Shown: in pieces, positions 9,777-17,823 of the stretch
Layout of the letters: every line of letters begins with the position of its first letter
Position numbering within the stretch: the stretch's first letter is position 1
Assembly (NCBI GenBank): GCA_019637395.1
Contig: JAHBVR010000009.1
Span: forward strand, 186,001 to 250,000
Reading direction: 5' to 3'
Source: Vulcanimicrobiota bacterium
GTDB taxonomy: Bacteria > Vulcanimicrobiota > Xenobia > Xenobiales > JADMJV01
Length of the DNA stretch: 64,000 nucleotides
The notes under the pieces: model-generated
The model's input: the letters and a program-made list of their open reading frames with translations, nothing else
Told to the model about the DNA's origin: nothing
Databases searched by the model: none
Position numbers and translations under genes: made by a program

Positions 9777-12700
9777 TCAGGCGAAAGGATTGCTCAATTC
9801 CGGATGGCGACGCTGAATCACTCGCTCGAACGCGTCCAGCAGATCGGGGTCGAAGTGACTTCCGCGTCCCTCCCGTAAAATAGCCTGCACTCTCTCCACC
9901 GGCATTCCTGCTTTATATGGGCGCTCGGCATGGAGCGCGTCAAAGACGTCGGCGATGGCCAGGATGCGGGCCGCATAAGGAATGTCCTCGCCTTTCAAGC
10001 CGTCCGGGTAGCCGCTGCCGTCCCACTTCTCGTGGTGGCCGCGGATGACCGGGCAAAGATGCCGTAGAGACTCGATAGGATAGACCATCTGCTCGCCGAT
10101 AATCGGATGCAGTTTCATGATCTCATATTCTTCTTCCGTCAGTTTGCCGGGCTTGTAGAGAATTTCGGGCGGGATGCGGGTCTTACCGATATCGTGAAGC
10201 AAGCCGGCCTGGCGCAAATCCTGGGAACCGAGCCAGTCGCTCATCTTCTCCAGCTGGCCGGGAGGTGCCTGATCCAACATCAAGGCCATTTCACCGGTAT
10301 CTTTAAGAAGTGCGCCAAGTTGCACCTGACTGCGCGTCTTCTTGTCGCTGACCCCCACTTCATCGGCCAGATCCATAGCCAATTCCAGCACGCGGGCGGA
10401 ATGCGCAAAGGTGAACTCGCCGCCCATTTTCAACACCAGCCCCAAAGCATTGACCGCCTCGTCGCGGCTCAATTCGCCCAACGAGTCGAGGCGGTAGGCT
10501 TTCTTGAGCAGCGATTCCATGCTGTGGCCGGCATATCTAGTCATAAGCTCGGAAAGGTGCTTGCCCTCCGGCTGGTTGCTCATGCGCAGACCTAGCTTGA
10601 GGGCCTCGTCCGTCTTGGCGATGCGATAGGCCTCAAGCCTCTGCAGCTCCAGCTTGGTATCCGACTGAGTGCGCCGCTGAGACTGAAGTTGCTGTTGGTC
10701 CTGGACATGCTGGGCGCTCTGCCCGCTTTGCTGGTCTCGTTCGCGCTGCTGACCGCCGCCGCTGCCACCTCCGCGGCCGCGGTTGGACTGATCATTAACA
10801 TCGTCGACCTTTTCCCCGCAGTGCTGCTGGGCGGTGGCCACCTCCTCCCGCTTCTTGGTGTTGTTGCCGGCTTCGGCCTGATGGAAGGCCTGCACCAACG
10901 CGCCGCTCTTCTCCAGGCGTTCCAGCTTGGAGTCTTCTTCTTTGAAGCGACTATGATGCTCCTCGCTCTGATCGAAGAACAACGGTCTGGGCTTCTCGCG
11001 CTCCTGGGCAACCAGAGGCAGAGGCTTACCCTGCTTGAGCCGGACCGCCAGTTCGTCGAGGGCGGGCGAATGAATGGGGCTCTCGGCCGTGACCGTCCGG
11101 CCGTTGGCCAGTTTCGCTTCACTGTCGGGAGGCGGAGAGGCGCCCCAGCCGGCCGCCAGATGGGGCAGCGAAGCTTTGCCGGCGTCAGCTCCGTCGCGCT
11201 TACCCACCGAACCCGAGAGCACCGCCCCGAGGCCGCGGGTTTCGATGATCTCGGATTTGCCGCTGATCCGCCCAGCCCCCGGGGCTCCGCCGCCACCGAC
11301 CGGAGCAATGCCGCCCTTATCGCGTTCCTTCTCATCATCGTAAACAGAGCGTCGCTGTGGTTCACTAGTTTTAGGGGCATCCTGGGCCGGTTTCTGGGAA
11401 GCCATCAGACCCTGCCCGACCACCGACTGGAAGAGTTGCGAGGCTTTGGCGGCCGTAGCCAGAGGAGCGGTCTGAGCCAGGGCTTCCACCACGCGCTGCG
11501 GGCTGGCAACTTCTCGAACCTCATCGGCGCGCCGGAAATCGGTTTTACTGAGAGCGTCCACTGCCTGCTGAGGGACTTTGAGCGGTTGGGTATCCACCGG
11601 CTTGGGACTCCGCTGCAGACCGGGCAACGAGGTCAGGTAGGCCGGAGTAGCGTCTTCGCTGAGCTTGACCTGAAGCCACTCGGGATACTTGGTGCGAGCC
11701 TCCCCGCCTTTTTCCAGAGTTGCGGCCTTGACCGTGGTCAGCGGGGCCAACGTGCGCAGGGCGTTCAGAGGTTTGTTTTCTAGGGGAGGAACCGGCGCTG
11801 GCTCTTCTTTCGGCCGGAGAAAGTCCTCAGGCGGGGCCGGACGAGGGGGCTCTTTTTTGGCTTCGACCGCCTTCTTTTGGACGAGTTCCCCGGTAGACTG
11901 CCGCTCCGCACGCGCTGGCTCGGGGACGGCCTCGATAGGCAGTTTAGGCTCGGGCTGGTGCTCCGGCGGCCTGATTTCGAGCTGGCGAGACTCCGCCACT
12001 GGCGGCTCCGGTTGGCGCGAACCCTCGGCCGACCCGGGTTGGTCCAACTTGCGCAAAGCCGCCGGCCTGGTCTGGGCCGCTTCGGCCTCAGATTTGCGCG
12101 GAGCAAACGCCTGGGGCTGTATCCGACCGCGTTCTGGCTGGCGCACGTCCGCAACCTTGGGCCGGACTGGCCCCGCCTCCGGCATAGGCACCTCTACTGT
12201 CTTAGGCTGGATCAGGACCGGCTCCGGCTGGCGCACATCTACGGCCTTTGGCTGGATCGGCCCCGGCTCCGGCTGGCGCACATCTACCGCCTTGGGCTGG
12301 AGCGGGCCCGGCTCAGGCTTGCGCACCTCTACCGACTTGGGCTGGACCAAGCCCGGTTCCGGTTTGCGCACCTCTACGGACTTAGGCTGAATCGGCCCCG
12401 GCTCCGGCTTGCGCACTTCCACCGCCTTGGGCTGGAGCGGGCCCGGTTCCGGCTTACGCACCTCCACTGCCTTGGATTGGCTCAGCCCTTGCTCCGACTG
12501 GCGCACGTCCGCCACCTTGGGTTGGCTCAGCCCCGGCTCCGGTTTACGCACCTCCACCGCCTTGGGCTGGATCCGTCCCGGCTCCGGTCGGCGCACATCT
12601 ACCGCCTTGGGCTGGCTCGAGCCCGGTTCCGGCTTGCGCACATCTACCGCCTTGGGCTGGAGCGCGCCCGGTTCCGGTTTGCGCACCTCTACCGCCTTGG

Positions 12701-13814
12701 GCTGAATCGGCCCCGGCTCCGGCTTGCGCACCTCTACGGACTTAGGCTGAATCTGCCCCGGTTCCGACTTGCGCACATCCACTGCCCTGGGCTGGACTGG
12801 CCCCGATTCCAGCGACTTGCGCACCTCCGCCGCCTTGGGCTGAATCAGCTCCGGCTTGCGGACAGGTACTTCTGGACCGGGACGGCGGCTGGCATTCTCC
12901 GCCCTTCGCTGTTCCGGCTGCTTGACCAGGGCCGGATCCACCGGCAGATGTGTTTCGGGACGCACTTTCTCGGGCGTTCTTTGGGGAGAATGATCGCGCT
13001 CGGAGGTGCGCATGGGCTGCTTTGGGTCTTGAATCCCTCGTGGGAGGGGACGTTCCGGCGCCGGCTGGGGAGAAACAGGCTGAGGACGGGGCGGTGCCGG
13101 TTCTGTACGCCTCTGGGCTCTGGGCTGGGCCGGGCGCGAGGGAGCAACCAGAGTCTTACGCTCCTCTCTCCCTTCGAAGGGGAGCGTAGTGCGATTCTGC
13201 ACGACCTCGGTAAGACTGCCCTGCACCCGTGAGCCGACGGTGTGGGTCTTGGGTTCCGGGCGCTGAGCCAGCGTCTCCGCGTGGGCTTCAGAATCCCGCT
13301 GGGCCCGTAATTCGCTCTGGACTCCCTGAAAAGTCCCGGTTTTCATCGGCTGCTGAGCGCCGAAAACCTGAACCTCCGCTCGACTCACTTTAGCCGGATT
13401 GGTCGGGTCGCCGCCGTCAGTGCTACGCGCACTGAGAGAACGAATTTTTTTATCCAGATCTTTCAGTGCTTTCTTGGGATCCGCCTCGATTGGCACGCCT
13501 TCCTCGGAGAGAGTGGGACGAGCGCTGCCGGCGGTCATCTGTTGCAGCAGACGTAGTTCGCGGCCTTGAATATGCTCGTGCGGCGCCAGGCGACTCAGGT
13601 AGGTGGCGGATTCCTGGCGGAGCCTGGCGGTCTGTTCCGACTCGAGCAGGGTCGTCCAACGGCCGCGCAACTGGCGCAGCAGGTTGAGGTTCTGCTCGTG
13701 CTGACGCTGAGGTCCAATGGCGGTTTGCGATAGGTCCCGGCGGTTGCGCGCAGGCACCTTGAAATCCGGCAGAAAGGGCTGGGAGGAAGCGCCAAGAGCT
13801 TTAGAGTCGAACAT
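9777..13814 (-). CDS. Giant HD-GYP protein with 15-residue Pro/Lys-rich tandem repeats
   Basis: A 1345-residue protein. Residues 1-330 are basic, Gln/Arg/Pro-rich and probably disordered. Residues 331-571 hold sixteen tandem units of consensus VRKPEPGPIQPKAVE. A further disordered, charged stretch follows, with a Gly/Gln/Arg-rich patch near 1000-1040. The C-terminal 250 residues form an HD-GYP domain with LLHDIGK (HD 1207-1208) and HHEKWDGSGYPDG (GYP 1268-1270), so cyclic di-GMP hydrolysis is expected. About 35 residues before the true HD, LLKDTGEMAL looks like a decayed copy of the HD segment. There is no signal peptide or membrane span. The PxP-rich repeat could serve as a long spacer or protein-binding scaffold. 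It heads the signalling unit that runs to 4864. Confidence 0.88.
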   Translation of the reverse strand: MFDSKALGASSQPFLPDFKVPARNRRDLSQTAIGPQRQHEQNLNLLRQLRGRWTTLLESEQTARLRQESATYLSRLAPHEHIQGRELRLLQQMTAGSARPTLSEEGVPIEADPKKALKDLDKKIRSLSARSTDGGDPTNPAKVSRAEVQVFGAQQPMKTGTFQGVQSELRAQRDSEAHAETLAQRPEPKTHTVGSRVQGSLTEVVQNRTTLPFEGREERKTLVAPSRPAQPRAQRRTEPAPPRPQPVSPQPAPERPLPRGIQDPKQPMRTSERDHSPQRTPEKVRPETHLPVDPALVKQPEQRRAENASRRPGPEVPVRKPELIQPKAAEVRKSLESGPVQPRAVDVRKSEPGQIQPKSVEVRKPEPGPIQPKAVEVRKPEPGALQPKAVDVRKPEPGSSQPKAVDVRRPEPGRIQPKAVEVRKPEPGLSQPKVADVRQSEQGLSQSKAVEVRKPEPGPLQPKAVEVRKPEPGPIQPKSVEVRKPEPGLVQPKSVEVRKPEPGPLQPKAVDVRQPEPGPIQPKAVDVRQPEPVLIQPKTVEVPMPEAGPVRPKVADVRQPERGRIQPQAFAPRKSEAEAAQTRPAALRKLDQPGSAEGSRQPEPPVAESRQLEIRPPEHQPEPKLPIEAVPEPARAERQSTGELVQKKAVEAKKEPPRPAPPEDFLRPKEEPAPVPPLENKPLNALRTLAPLTTVKAATLEKGGEARTKYPEWLQVKLSEDATPAYLTSLPGLQRSPKPVDTQPLKVPQQAVDALSKTDFRRADEVREVASPQRVVEALAQTAPLATAAKASQLFQSVVGQGLMASQKPAQDAPKTSEPQRRSVYDDEKERDKGGIAPVGGGGAPGAGRISGKSEIIETRGLGAVLSGSVGKRDGADAGKASLPHLAAGWGASPPPDSEAKLANGRTVTAESPIHSPALDELAVRLKQGKPLPLVAQEREKPRPLFFDQSEEHHSRFKEEDSKLERLEKSGALVQAFHQAEAGNNTKKREEVATAQQHCGEKVDDVNDQSNRGRGGGSGGGQQRERDQQSGQSAQHVQDQQQLQSQRRTQSDTKLELQRLEAYRIAKTDEALKLGLRMSNQPEGKHLSELMTRYAGHSMESLLKKAYRLDSLGELSRDEAVNALGLVLKMGGEFTFAHSARVLELAMDLADEVGVSDKKTRSQVQLGALLKDTGEMALMLDQAPPGQLEKMSDWLGSQDLRQAGLLHDIGKTRIPPEILYKPGKLTEEEYEIMKLHPIIGEQMVYPIESLRHLCPVIRGHHEKWDGSGYPDGLKGEDIPYAARILAIADVFDALHAERPYKAGMPVERVQAILREGRGSHFDPDLLDAFERVIQRRHPELSNPFA
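12102..12824 (-). repeat. 45-bp coding tandem repeat (16 units)
   Basis: Sixteen head-to-tail units in the giant HD-GYP gene: fifteen of 45 bp and one (the first read, at 12777-12824) of 48 bp. Each encodes V-R-K/Q-P-E-P-G-x-x-Q-P-K-A/S-V-E/D. Positions 8-9 vary most, while the VR, PEPG and QPK cores are kept, apart from a few decayed units near the end such as VPMPEAG. A shortened unit precedes the array and a degenerate one follows it. The unit length is a multiple of three, so copy-number change would keep the frame. Confidence 0.95.
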
Positions 13815-13822
13815 CTCCCATG

Positions 13823-13850
13823 ATTATACCTTAGCGCGACGCCGGGTAAA
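13823..13850 (-). promoter_or_regulatory. Putative sigma70-type promoter of the giant HD-GYP gene
   Basis: On the minus strand a perfect TATAAT (13823-13828) lies 16 bases after TTTACC (13845-13850). The expected transcription start, about 13815-13817, falls only one to three bases before the ATG at 13814, so the mRNA would be almost leaderless. GGGAG abuts the ATG too closely to act as a normal ribosome binding site. Confidence 0.5.
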
Positions 13851-13855
13851 GGACA

Positions 13856-14347
13856 CTACTTGTCTTCTTTGAGAAAATCGCTGGGGCGCAGGCCCTCAAT
13901 GAACTTTTTGAAGTCACCCAGTTCCTTGGTAGTATCCTCGGTCTTATCCTCGACCGTCTCTTCCAAAATAATCCGCTCAGAAACATAGATCGGGCTATTT
14001 GTCCTCAAGGCCAGCGCAATACTATCGCTAGGACGCGCATCTATCTCCAAATTCCCCAGGCTCGATTCGAGCACGACTTTGGCGTAAAAAGTATTCTCTT
14101 GAATATCATGGATAATGATCCGGTCGACCTTGGCTTTGAGGGCTTCGATAACCGATTTCATCAAGTCATGAGACAAAGGCCGAGGGACCTGGGTGCCTTC
14201 CAGGGCCAGCGCGATGGCCGTGGCTTCGAACGGACCGATCAAAATAGGCAGCGAGCGCTTTCCTTCTAGATCTTTCAGAATCACTACCGGGTCGTGGGTA
14301 AGCAGGTCGATGCCTAATTTATCCACTTTCATACGCCGCATACCCAT
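13856..14347 (-). CDS. Bifunctional nuclease domain protein (DUF151)
   Basis: A protein of about 163 residues of the bifunctional nuclease/DNase-RNase family (DUF151), a small domain common in Terrabacteria, Actinobacteria and Thermotogae. Conserved segments are LPILIGPFEATAIALAL, RPLSHDLM, and the DARPSDSIALALR block, followed by an acidic tail (EETVEDKTEDTTKE). The reading frame is open further upstream to 14584, but residues before MGMRRMKV do not resemble the family and would overlap the divergent gene. The ATG at 14347 has AAGGAG 13 bases upstream and is preferred; ATGs at 14341 and 14332 are alternatives. Cellular role is not settled for this family. Confidence 0.88.
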   Translation of the reverse strand: MGMRRMKVDKLGIDLLTHDPVVILKDLEGKRSLPILIGPFEATAIALALEGTQVPRPLSHDLMKSVIEALKAKVDRIIIHDIQENTFYAKVVLESSLGNLEIDARPSDSIALALRTNSPIYVSERIILEETVEDKTEDTTKELGDFKKFIEGLRPSDFLKEDK

Positions 14348-14519
14348 TTCTAGACCGGGGCTCCTTGACACAATAAAATAGTGAGATAGAGAAGGTGTCT
14401 TCTGGCCGAGCCAAGGAAAACCTTTCTTTCTCCTCAAAGGCCCGAGCCGGGCGCAGTCAGAACCTGAAGTGGGGGGTCCCAGGGGGGGCGCGTTAGCTCC
14501 CCCTAGAACACGTCCCCCC

Positions 14520-15239
14520 ATGAGCGAATTTCCCGTGGCCCTGGTCAGCGACTGGAATGGTTTGGCCGGCCAGACCATCGCCATGCAACTGGCTCGAGCC
14601 GGCTACCATCTCTTGATCAACGGTCCCGAAGAAGACATCTTTGCACTGCAGGCCCAGGATATCGAAGGAAAAATCCTGGCTATCCCGTTTGATTCCAGCA
14701 GTGAAGAATCGGTGCAACAAGTCATTCTGGCCGGCCTGGAATATTTCGGGCGACTGGACGTGGTGATCAACAACTTCTATACCTGGCAGGACGCGGCCCT
14801 CCAGGAAATCACCGAAGCCCTCTGGGGTGAGCTGATGCAGAGCAATTTAAAGGCCGCCTTCCATGTCTGCCGGGCAGCCGCTCTGGTGATGACCGAGCAA
14901 GAATTCGGCAAGATCATCAATCTCACCACCACCTCCTGTTTTACCGGTTCTCATTTGCCCTTCGCAGCCACCGCCGCGGCCCTGCATTCCTTGACCAAGT
15001 CCCTGGCCAAGGAACTGGCTCCGCACGTGCGCGTCAACACCGTGGCCTGCGGGATGCTCGATGAGCCCTGGATCGACGAAGGCGGGCCCGAACTGCGCCA
15101 GATGCTGCAGAAGAGCATCCCTCTGGGGCGCCTGTGCCGAGCCGGGGATATAGCGGATGCCATTCTCTATCTGGCCAACGGCGCGGACTTCATGAGCGGC
15201 CAGATGCTCGTGCTCGACGGCGGGGAGACCATGCGTTGA
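14520..15239 (+). CDS. Degenerate short-chain dehydrogenase/reductase-like protein
   Basis: A 239-residue Rossmann-fold protein of the SDR superfamily, closest in style to 3-oxoacyl-ACP or enoyl-ACP reductases. It keeps the NxxxA-type strand (VVINNFYTW), the Ser strand (INLTTTSCF) and a C-terminal LDGGETMR like SDRs that bind substrate there. However, the N-terminal TGxxxGIG loop reads SDWNGLAG and the catalytic YxxxK position reads FAATAAA, so both catalytic Tyr and Lys seem to be missing. It may be a non-catalytic relative. The ATG at 14520 lacks a good ribosome binding site. It is translationally coupled to the next gene and two genes upstream of dapD. Confidence 0.75.
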   Translation: MSEFPVALVSDWNGLAGQTIAMQLARAGYHLLINGPEEDIFALQAQDIEGKILAIPFDSSSEESVQQVILAGLEYFGRLDVVINNFYTWQDAALQEITEALWGELMQSNLKAAFHVCRAAALVMTEQEFGKIINLTTTSCFTGSHLPFAATAAALHSLTKSLAKELAPHVRVNTVACGMLDEPWIDEGGPELRQMLQKSIPLGRLCRAGDIADAILYLANGADFMSGQMLVLDGGETMR

Positions 15240-15817
15240 AGAAGGCGGTGATCTGGCTGTCGCTCTCCACGCCCCTCCTGGCCGCTCCCTGGATTCAGCC
15301 CTTTCCCCTGGGCTCTATCACTACTTCACGACCGGCTATGGGGGCTTATTTTTCTTCGGAAATCGACCCTAACTCGATCGATTTCGTGATCGACGGACGC
15401 TCCTGGAAAGCCGAGGCGGGCAAACAAGCCGGCCGCTGGGCTCTATCCCCGAATTACGATGTCGACCGGGGCCGCCACCTGGCCACCTTCAGCGGACGCA
15501 CCTTCGACGGCAAGCCGATCCGAAAGGATTGGACTTTTACCATTCAGGAAGCAGCCAACCTTGAATTTACAGCTCTCTTTCCGGCTCCCGGGCTATCCGG
15601 CCCCAATCCACCCCGAGTGGGAGCCAGCCTGAATGCTCCCGTCAGCGCGGTGCGCCTGGAAATCGACGGCAAGGAGCGTTCCACCCAGGGAGGGGAGGGC
15701 GCGGTTTTTCATCAACTCAGCCAACCCCTGGCCCCTGGTCTGCATCGCGCTTTTATCCAGGTGATAGGTCTTGACGGTCTGGTCAGCGAGAAATCCTGGA
15801 CCTTCCAAGTTCAGTAA
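15236..15817 (+). CDS. Exported protein with Ig-like beta domains
   Basis: A 193-residue exported protein. The start is a TTG at 15236 that overlaps the stop of the SDR-like gene (TTGA) and has GGGGAG eight bases upstream; it gives the signal peptide KKAVIWLSLSTPLLAA. Two segments, about residues 30-105 and 115-190, each end with a W(T/S)F(T/Q)(I/V)Q strand, which suggests two similar Ig-like or fibronectin-like beta-sandwich domains. No catalytic motif seen. It is followed after 20 bases by dapD, but a link with lysine synthesis is not evident from the protein. Confidence 0.65.
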   Translation: MKKAVIWLSLSTPLLAAPWIQPFPLGSITTSRPAMGAYFSSEIDPNSIDFVIDGRSWKAEAGKQAGRWALSPNYDVDRGRHLATFSGRTFDGKPIRKDWTFTIQEAANLEFTALFPAPGLSGPNPPRVGASLNAPVSAVRLEIDGKERSTQGGEGAVFHQLSQPLAPGLHRAFIQVIGLDGLVSEKSWTFQVQ

Positions 15818-15837
15818 CAAGAAAGGCACTTGATCCC

Positions 15838-16653
15838 ATGCAACAAGCCCGAACTCTCATTGAAGCCGCTTACCGTGAGCGCGCCCTACTCCAGGACGGC
15901 CAGACCCGAGAGGCGGTGGAATGGGTTGTGCGAGAACTCGACCTGGGTCGCTTGCGGGTAGCTGAAAAGGGCGAAGCGGGCTGGACCGTCAACGCCTGGG
16001 TCAAGGAAGCCATTCTACTCTACTTTGGCCTGGCCCAGATGAAGGTCCTGGAAGTTGGACCGTTTGAGTTCTACGACAAAATCCCCCTCAAGAGCAACTG
16101 GACCTCGACCGGAGTTCGTGTCGTTCCCCCTGGAACAGCACGCTATGGTAGCTTTCTGGAAAGCGGCTGCATCCTGATGCCTGGTTACGTTAACATCGGG
16201 GCCCGAGTGGGAGAAAACACCATGGTCGATACCTGGGCCACCGTCGGCAGTTGCGCCCAGGTGGGCAAAGGCGTGCATCTCTCCGGCGGGGTAGGCCTGG
16301 GAGGGGTGCTCGAACCCCCGGGAGCATCGCCGGTGATCGTCGAAGACGGAGCTTTCATCGGTTCCCGCTGTATCGTAGTGGAAGGGGTGCTCGTGGAAGA
16401 AGAGGCCGTCCTGGGCGCCAACGTGGTGCTGACCGCCTCGACCTCGATCGTGGACGTCAGCGGCGCCGAACCGGTCATTCACAAGGGAAGAGTGCCAGCC
16501 CGCTCGGTCGTCATTCCCGGCAGCCTGCCCAAACAATTTCCGGCCGGCACCTTTCATGTCCCTTGCGCCTTGATCATCGGCAAACGGACTGCCTCAACCG
16601 ACAAGAAGACCTCACTGAATCAGGCTCTGCGCGATTTCCAGGTCGATGTCTGA
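15838..16653 (+). CDS. dapD: 2,3,4,5-tetrahydropyridine-2,6-dicarboxylate N-succinyltransferase
   Basis: Transfers succinyl from succinyl-CoA to tetrahydrodipicolinate, a step of the succinylase route to meso-diaminopimelate and lysine. The 271-residue length is that of DapD. After a helical N-terminal domain the left-handed beta-helix hexapeptide region is clear (GYVNIGARVGENTMVDTWA, then VGSCAQVGKGVHLSGGVGLGGVLEP) and the C-terminal SVVIPGSLPK segment is conserved. The start ATG at 15838 has AAAGG upstream. It overlaps dapE by eight bases, and the pair is a complete succinyl-DAP branch module. Confidence 0.96.
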   Translation: MQQARTLIEAAYRERALLQDGQTREAVEWVVRELDLGRLRVAEKGEAGWTVNAWVKEAILLYFGLAQMKVLEVGPFEFYDKIPLKSNWTSTGVRVVPPGTARYGSFLESGCILMPGYVNIGARVGENTMVDTWATVGSCAQVGKGVHLSGGVGLGGVLEPPGASPVIVEDGAFIGSRCIVVEGVLVEEEAVLGANVVLTASTSIVDVSGAEPVIHKGRVPARSVVIPGSLPKQFPAGTFHVPCALIIGKRTASTDKKTSLNQALRDFQVDV

Positions 16654-17695
16654 GCTACTACGCAAGGCCGAGTGGCTGGTTTCCATTCCCAGCCCCACTA
16701 CCTTTGAGCAAGAAATTTGCCGGCAACTACTGGAATGGGTAGCGGAAAAATTCCCCCAGGCCTCGCCGCAACGATTTCGCGAGGGCTTTCGCTTCGAACC
16801 AAGCCCTCCATCCTCACGCCCCCGGGTGGCGCTGGTGGGGCACCTCGACACCGTTCCGCCAGCCAACCGTCAGCATTTGGGGGTGCGTGACGGCCTGCTC
16901 TTCGGTTGTGGAGCCAGCGACATGAAGGCGGGGGTAGCCGTCATGATGGAGGCGCTGGAACAGTGGGAAAGCTTTGACTGCGACTTGGTCGGCCTGTTTT
17001 ACGACCGGGAGGAAGGGCCCTACGCCGACAACGGCCTCGACCCCCTGTTGGACGGCCTGGGCCAGGTCGACTTTGCGGTCGTTTTTGAGCCGACCAACAA
17101 CGAGATTCATGCCGGTTGCGTGGGGAGCCTGCAGGCGCGCGTCCATTTCCAGGGGCAACGGGCCCATAGTGCCCGTCCCTGGCAGGGGCAAAATGCCATT
17201 TATCTGGCGATACCCCTACTCGAGAGACTGCGGGGATTGGAGCGCCGAGCGGTCGTCTCCCAGGGCTTGGAATTTTTTGAGGTCACCAGCGCGACCCAGG
17301 CCAACACCCAGGGTCCAACCAACGCGGTACCGGAGATGTTCAGCCTGAACCTGAACGCCCGTTTTGCCCCGGGCAAATCATCTGAGCAGGCGATCCGCGA
17401 ACTGGAATCTCTGGTGGCTGGCGAGGCTCGCCTGGAAATTTACGATGTGGCACCCTCCGGGGCTGTTCGCCTGGAAAACGGGCGCCTGCAACAGTGGATC
17501 AGCCAACAGCAGTTGCGGGTTATGCCCAAGCAAGCCTGGACCGACGTGGCCCGTCTGGACGCGCGGGGAATCCCGGCCTTTAACTTCGGTCCGGGAGACC
17601 CGGCCCAGGCCCACCAGGCCGAAGAACATGTCAGCCTGCAGGCGCTCGAAGAGAACTTCCGCTTGTTGCAAGCTCTCCTGAACCAGCATCCATAA
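16646..17695 (+). CDS. dapE: Succinyl-diaminopimelate desuccinylase (M20 family)
   Basis: Zinc-dependent M20-family hydrolase that removes the succinyl group from N-succinyl-LL-diaminopimelate. Metal and catalytic motifs are visible in order: GHLDTVPP near residues 70-77, ASDMKAG near 91-97, DREEGPY near 119-125, EPTNNE near 150-155 and AHQAEEHVS near 320. The 349-residue length fits the shorter, actinobacterial-type DapE better than the 375-residue proteobacterial enzyme. Overlap with dapD and the terminator right after its stop show that it ends the unit. Confidence 0.93.
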   Translation: MSELLRKAEWLVSIPSPTTFEQEICRQLLEWVAEKFPQASPQRFREGFRFEPSPPSSRPRVALVGHLDTVPPANRQHLGVRDGLLFGCGASDMKAGVAVMMEALEQWESFDCDLVGLFYDREEGPYADNGLDPLLDGLGQVDFAVVFEPTNNEIHAGCVGSLQARVHFQGQRAHSARPWQGQNAIYLAIPLLERLRGLERRAVVSQGLEFFEVTSATQANTQGPTNAVPEMFSLNLNARFAPGKSSEQAIRELESLVAGEARLEIYDVAPSGAVRLENGRLQQWISQQQLRVMPKQAWTDVARLDARGIPAFNFGPGDPAQAHQAEEHVSLQALEENFRLLQALLNQHP

Positions 17696-17720
17696 AAAAA
17701 GAGCCTTGCGGCTCTTTTTT
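17694..17720 (+). terminator. Intrinsic terminator after dapE
   Basis: A-run, GAGCC, loop TTGC, GGCTC and six Ts. The A-run before the stem makes it symmetric, so it may also stop transcription from the minus-strand gene at 17824-18384. Confidence 0.9.
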
Positions 17721-17823
17721 ATGTGCCAGGGCTAGTCCGCGCAACGGATAGCCGCTCACCGAGTGGAGCGGCCCCCGCAGCGACCGGAGGCCTGGGCTGT
17801 CGGCAATTTTCAGCTAGCGACGA

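Noticed and set aside
12102-12824. Possible CRISPR-like array
   Set aside because: Units are contiguous, all within one reading frame, with no spacers and no cas genes nearby.
11877-13232. Long plus-strand open frame with LRLAHLHRLGL-type repeats
   Set aside because: It is the complement of the 45-bp repeat array in the giant HD-GYP gene; repeats of a length divisible by three keep other frames open.
14481-14504. AGGGGGGGC ... GCTCCCCCT inverted repeat before the SDR-like gene
   Set aside because: G/C homopolymer runs pair easily by chance and no T-run or regulatory context was seen.
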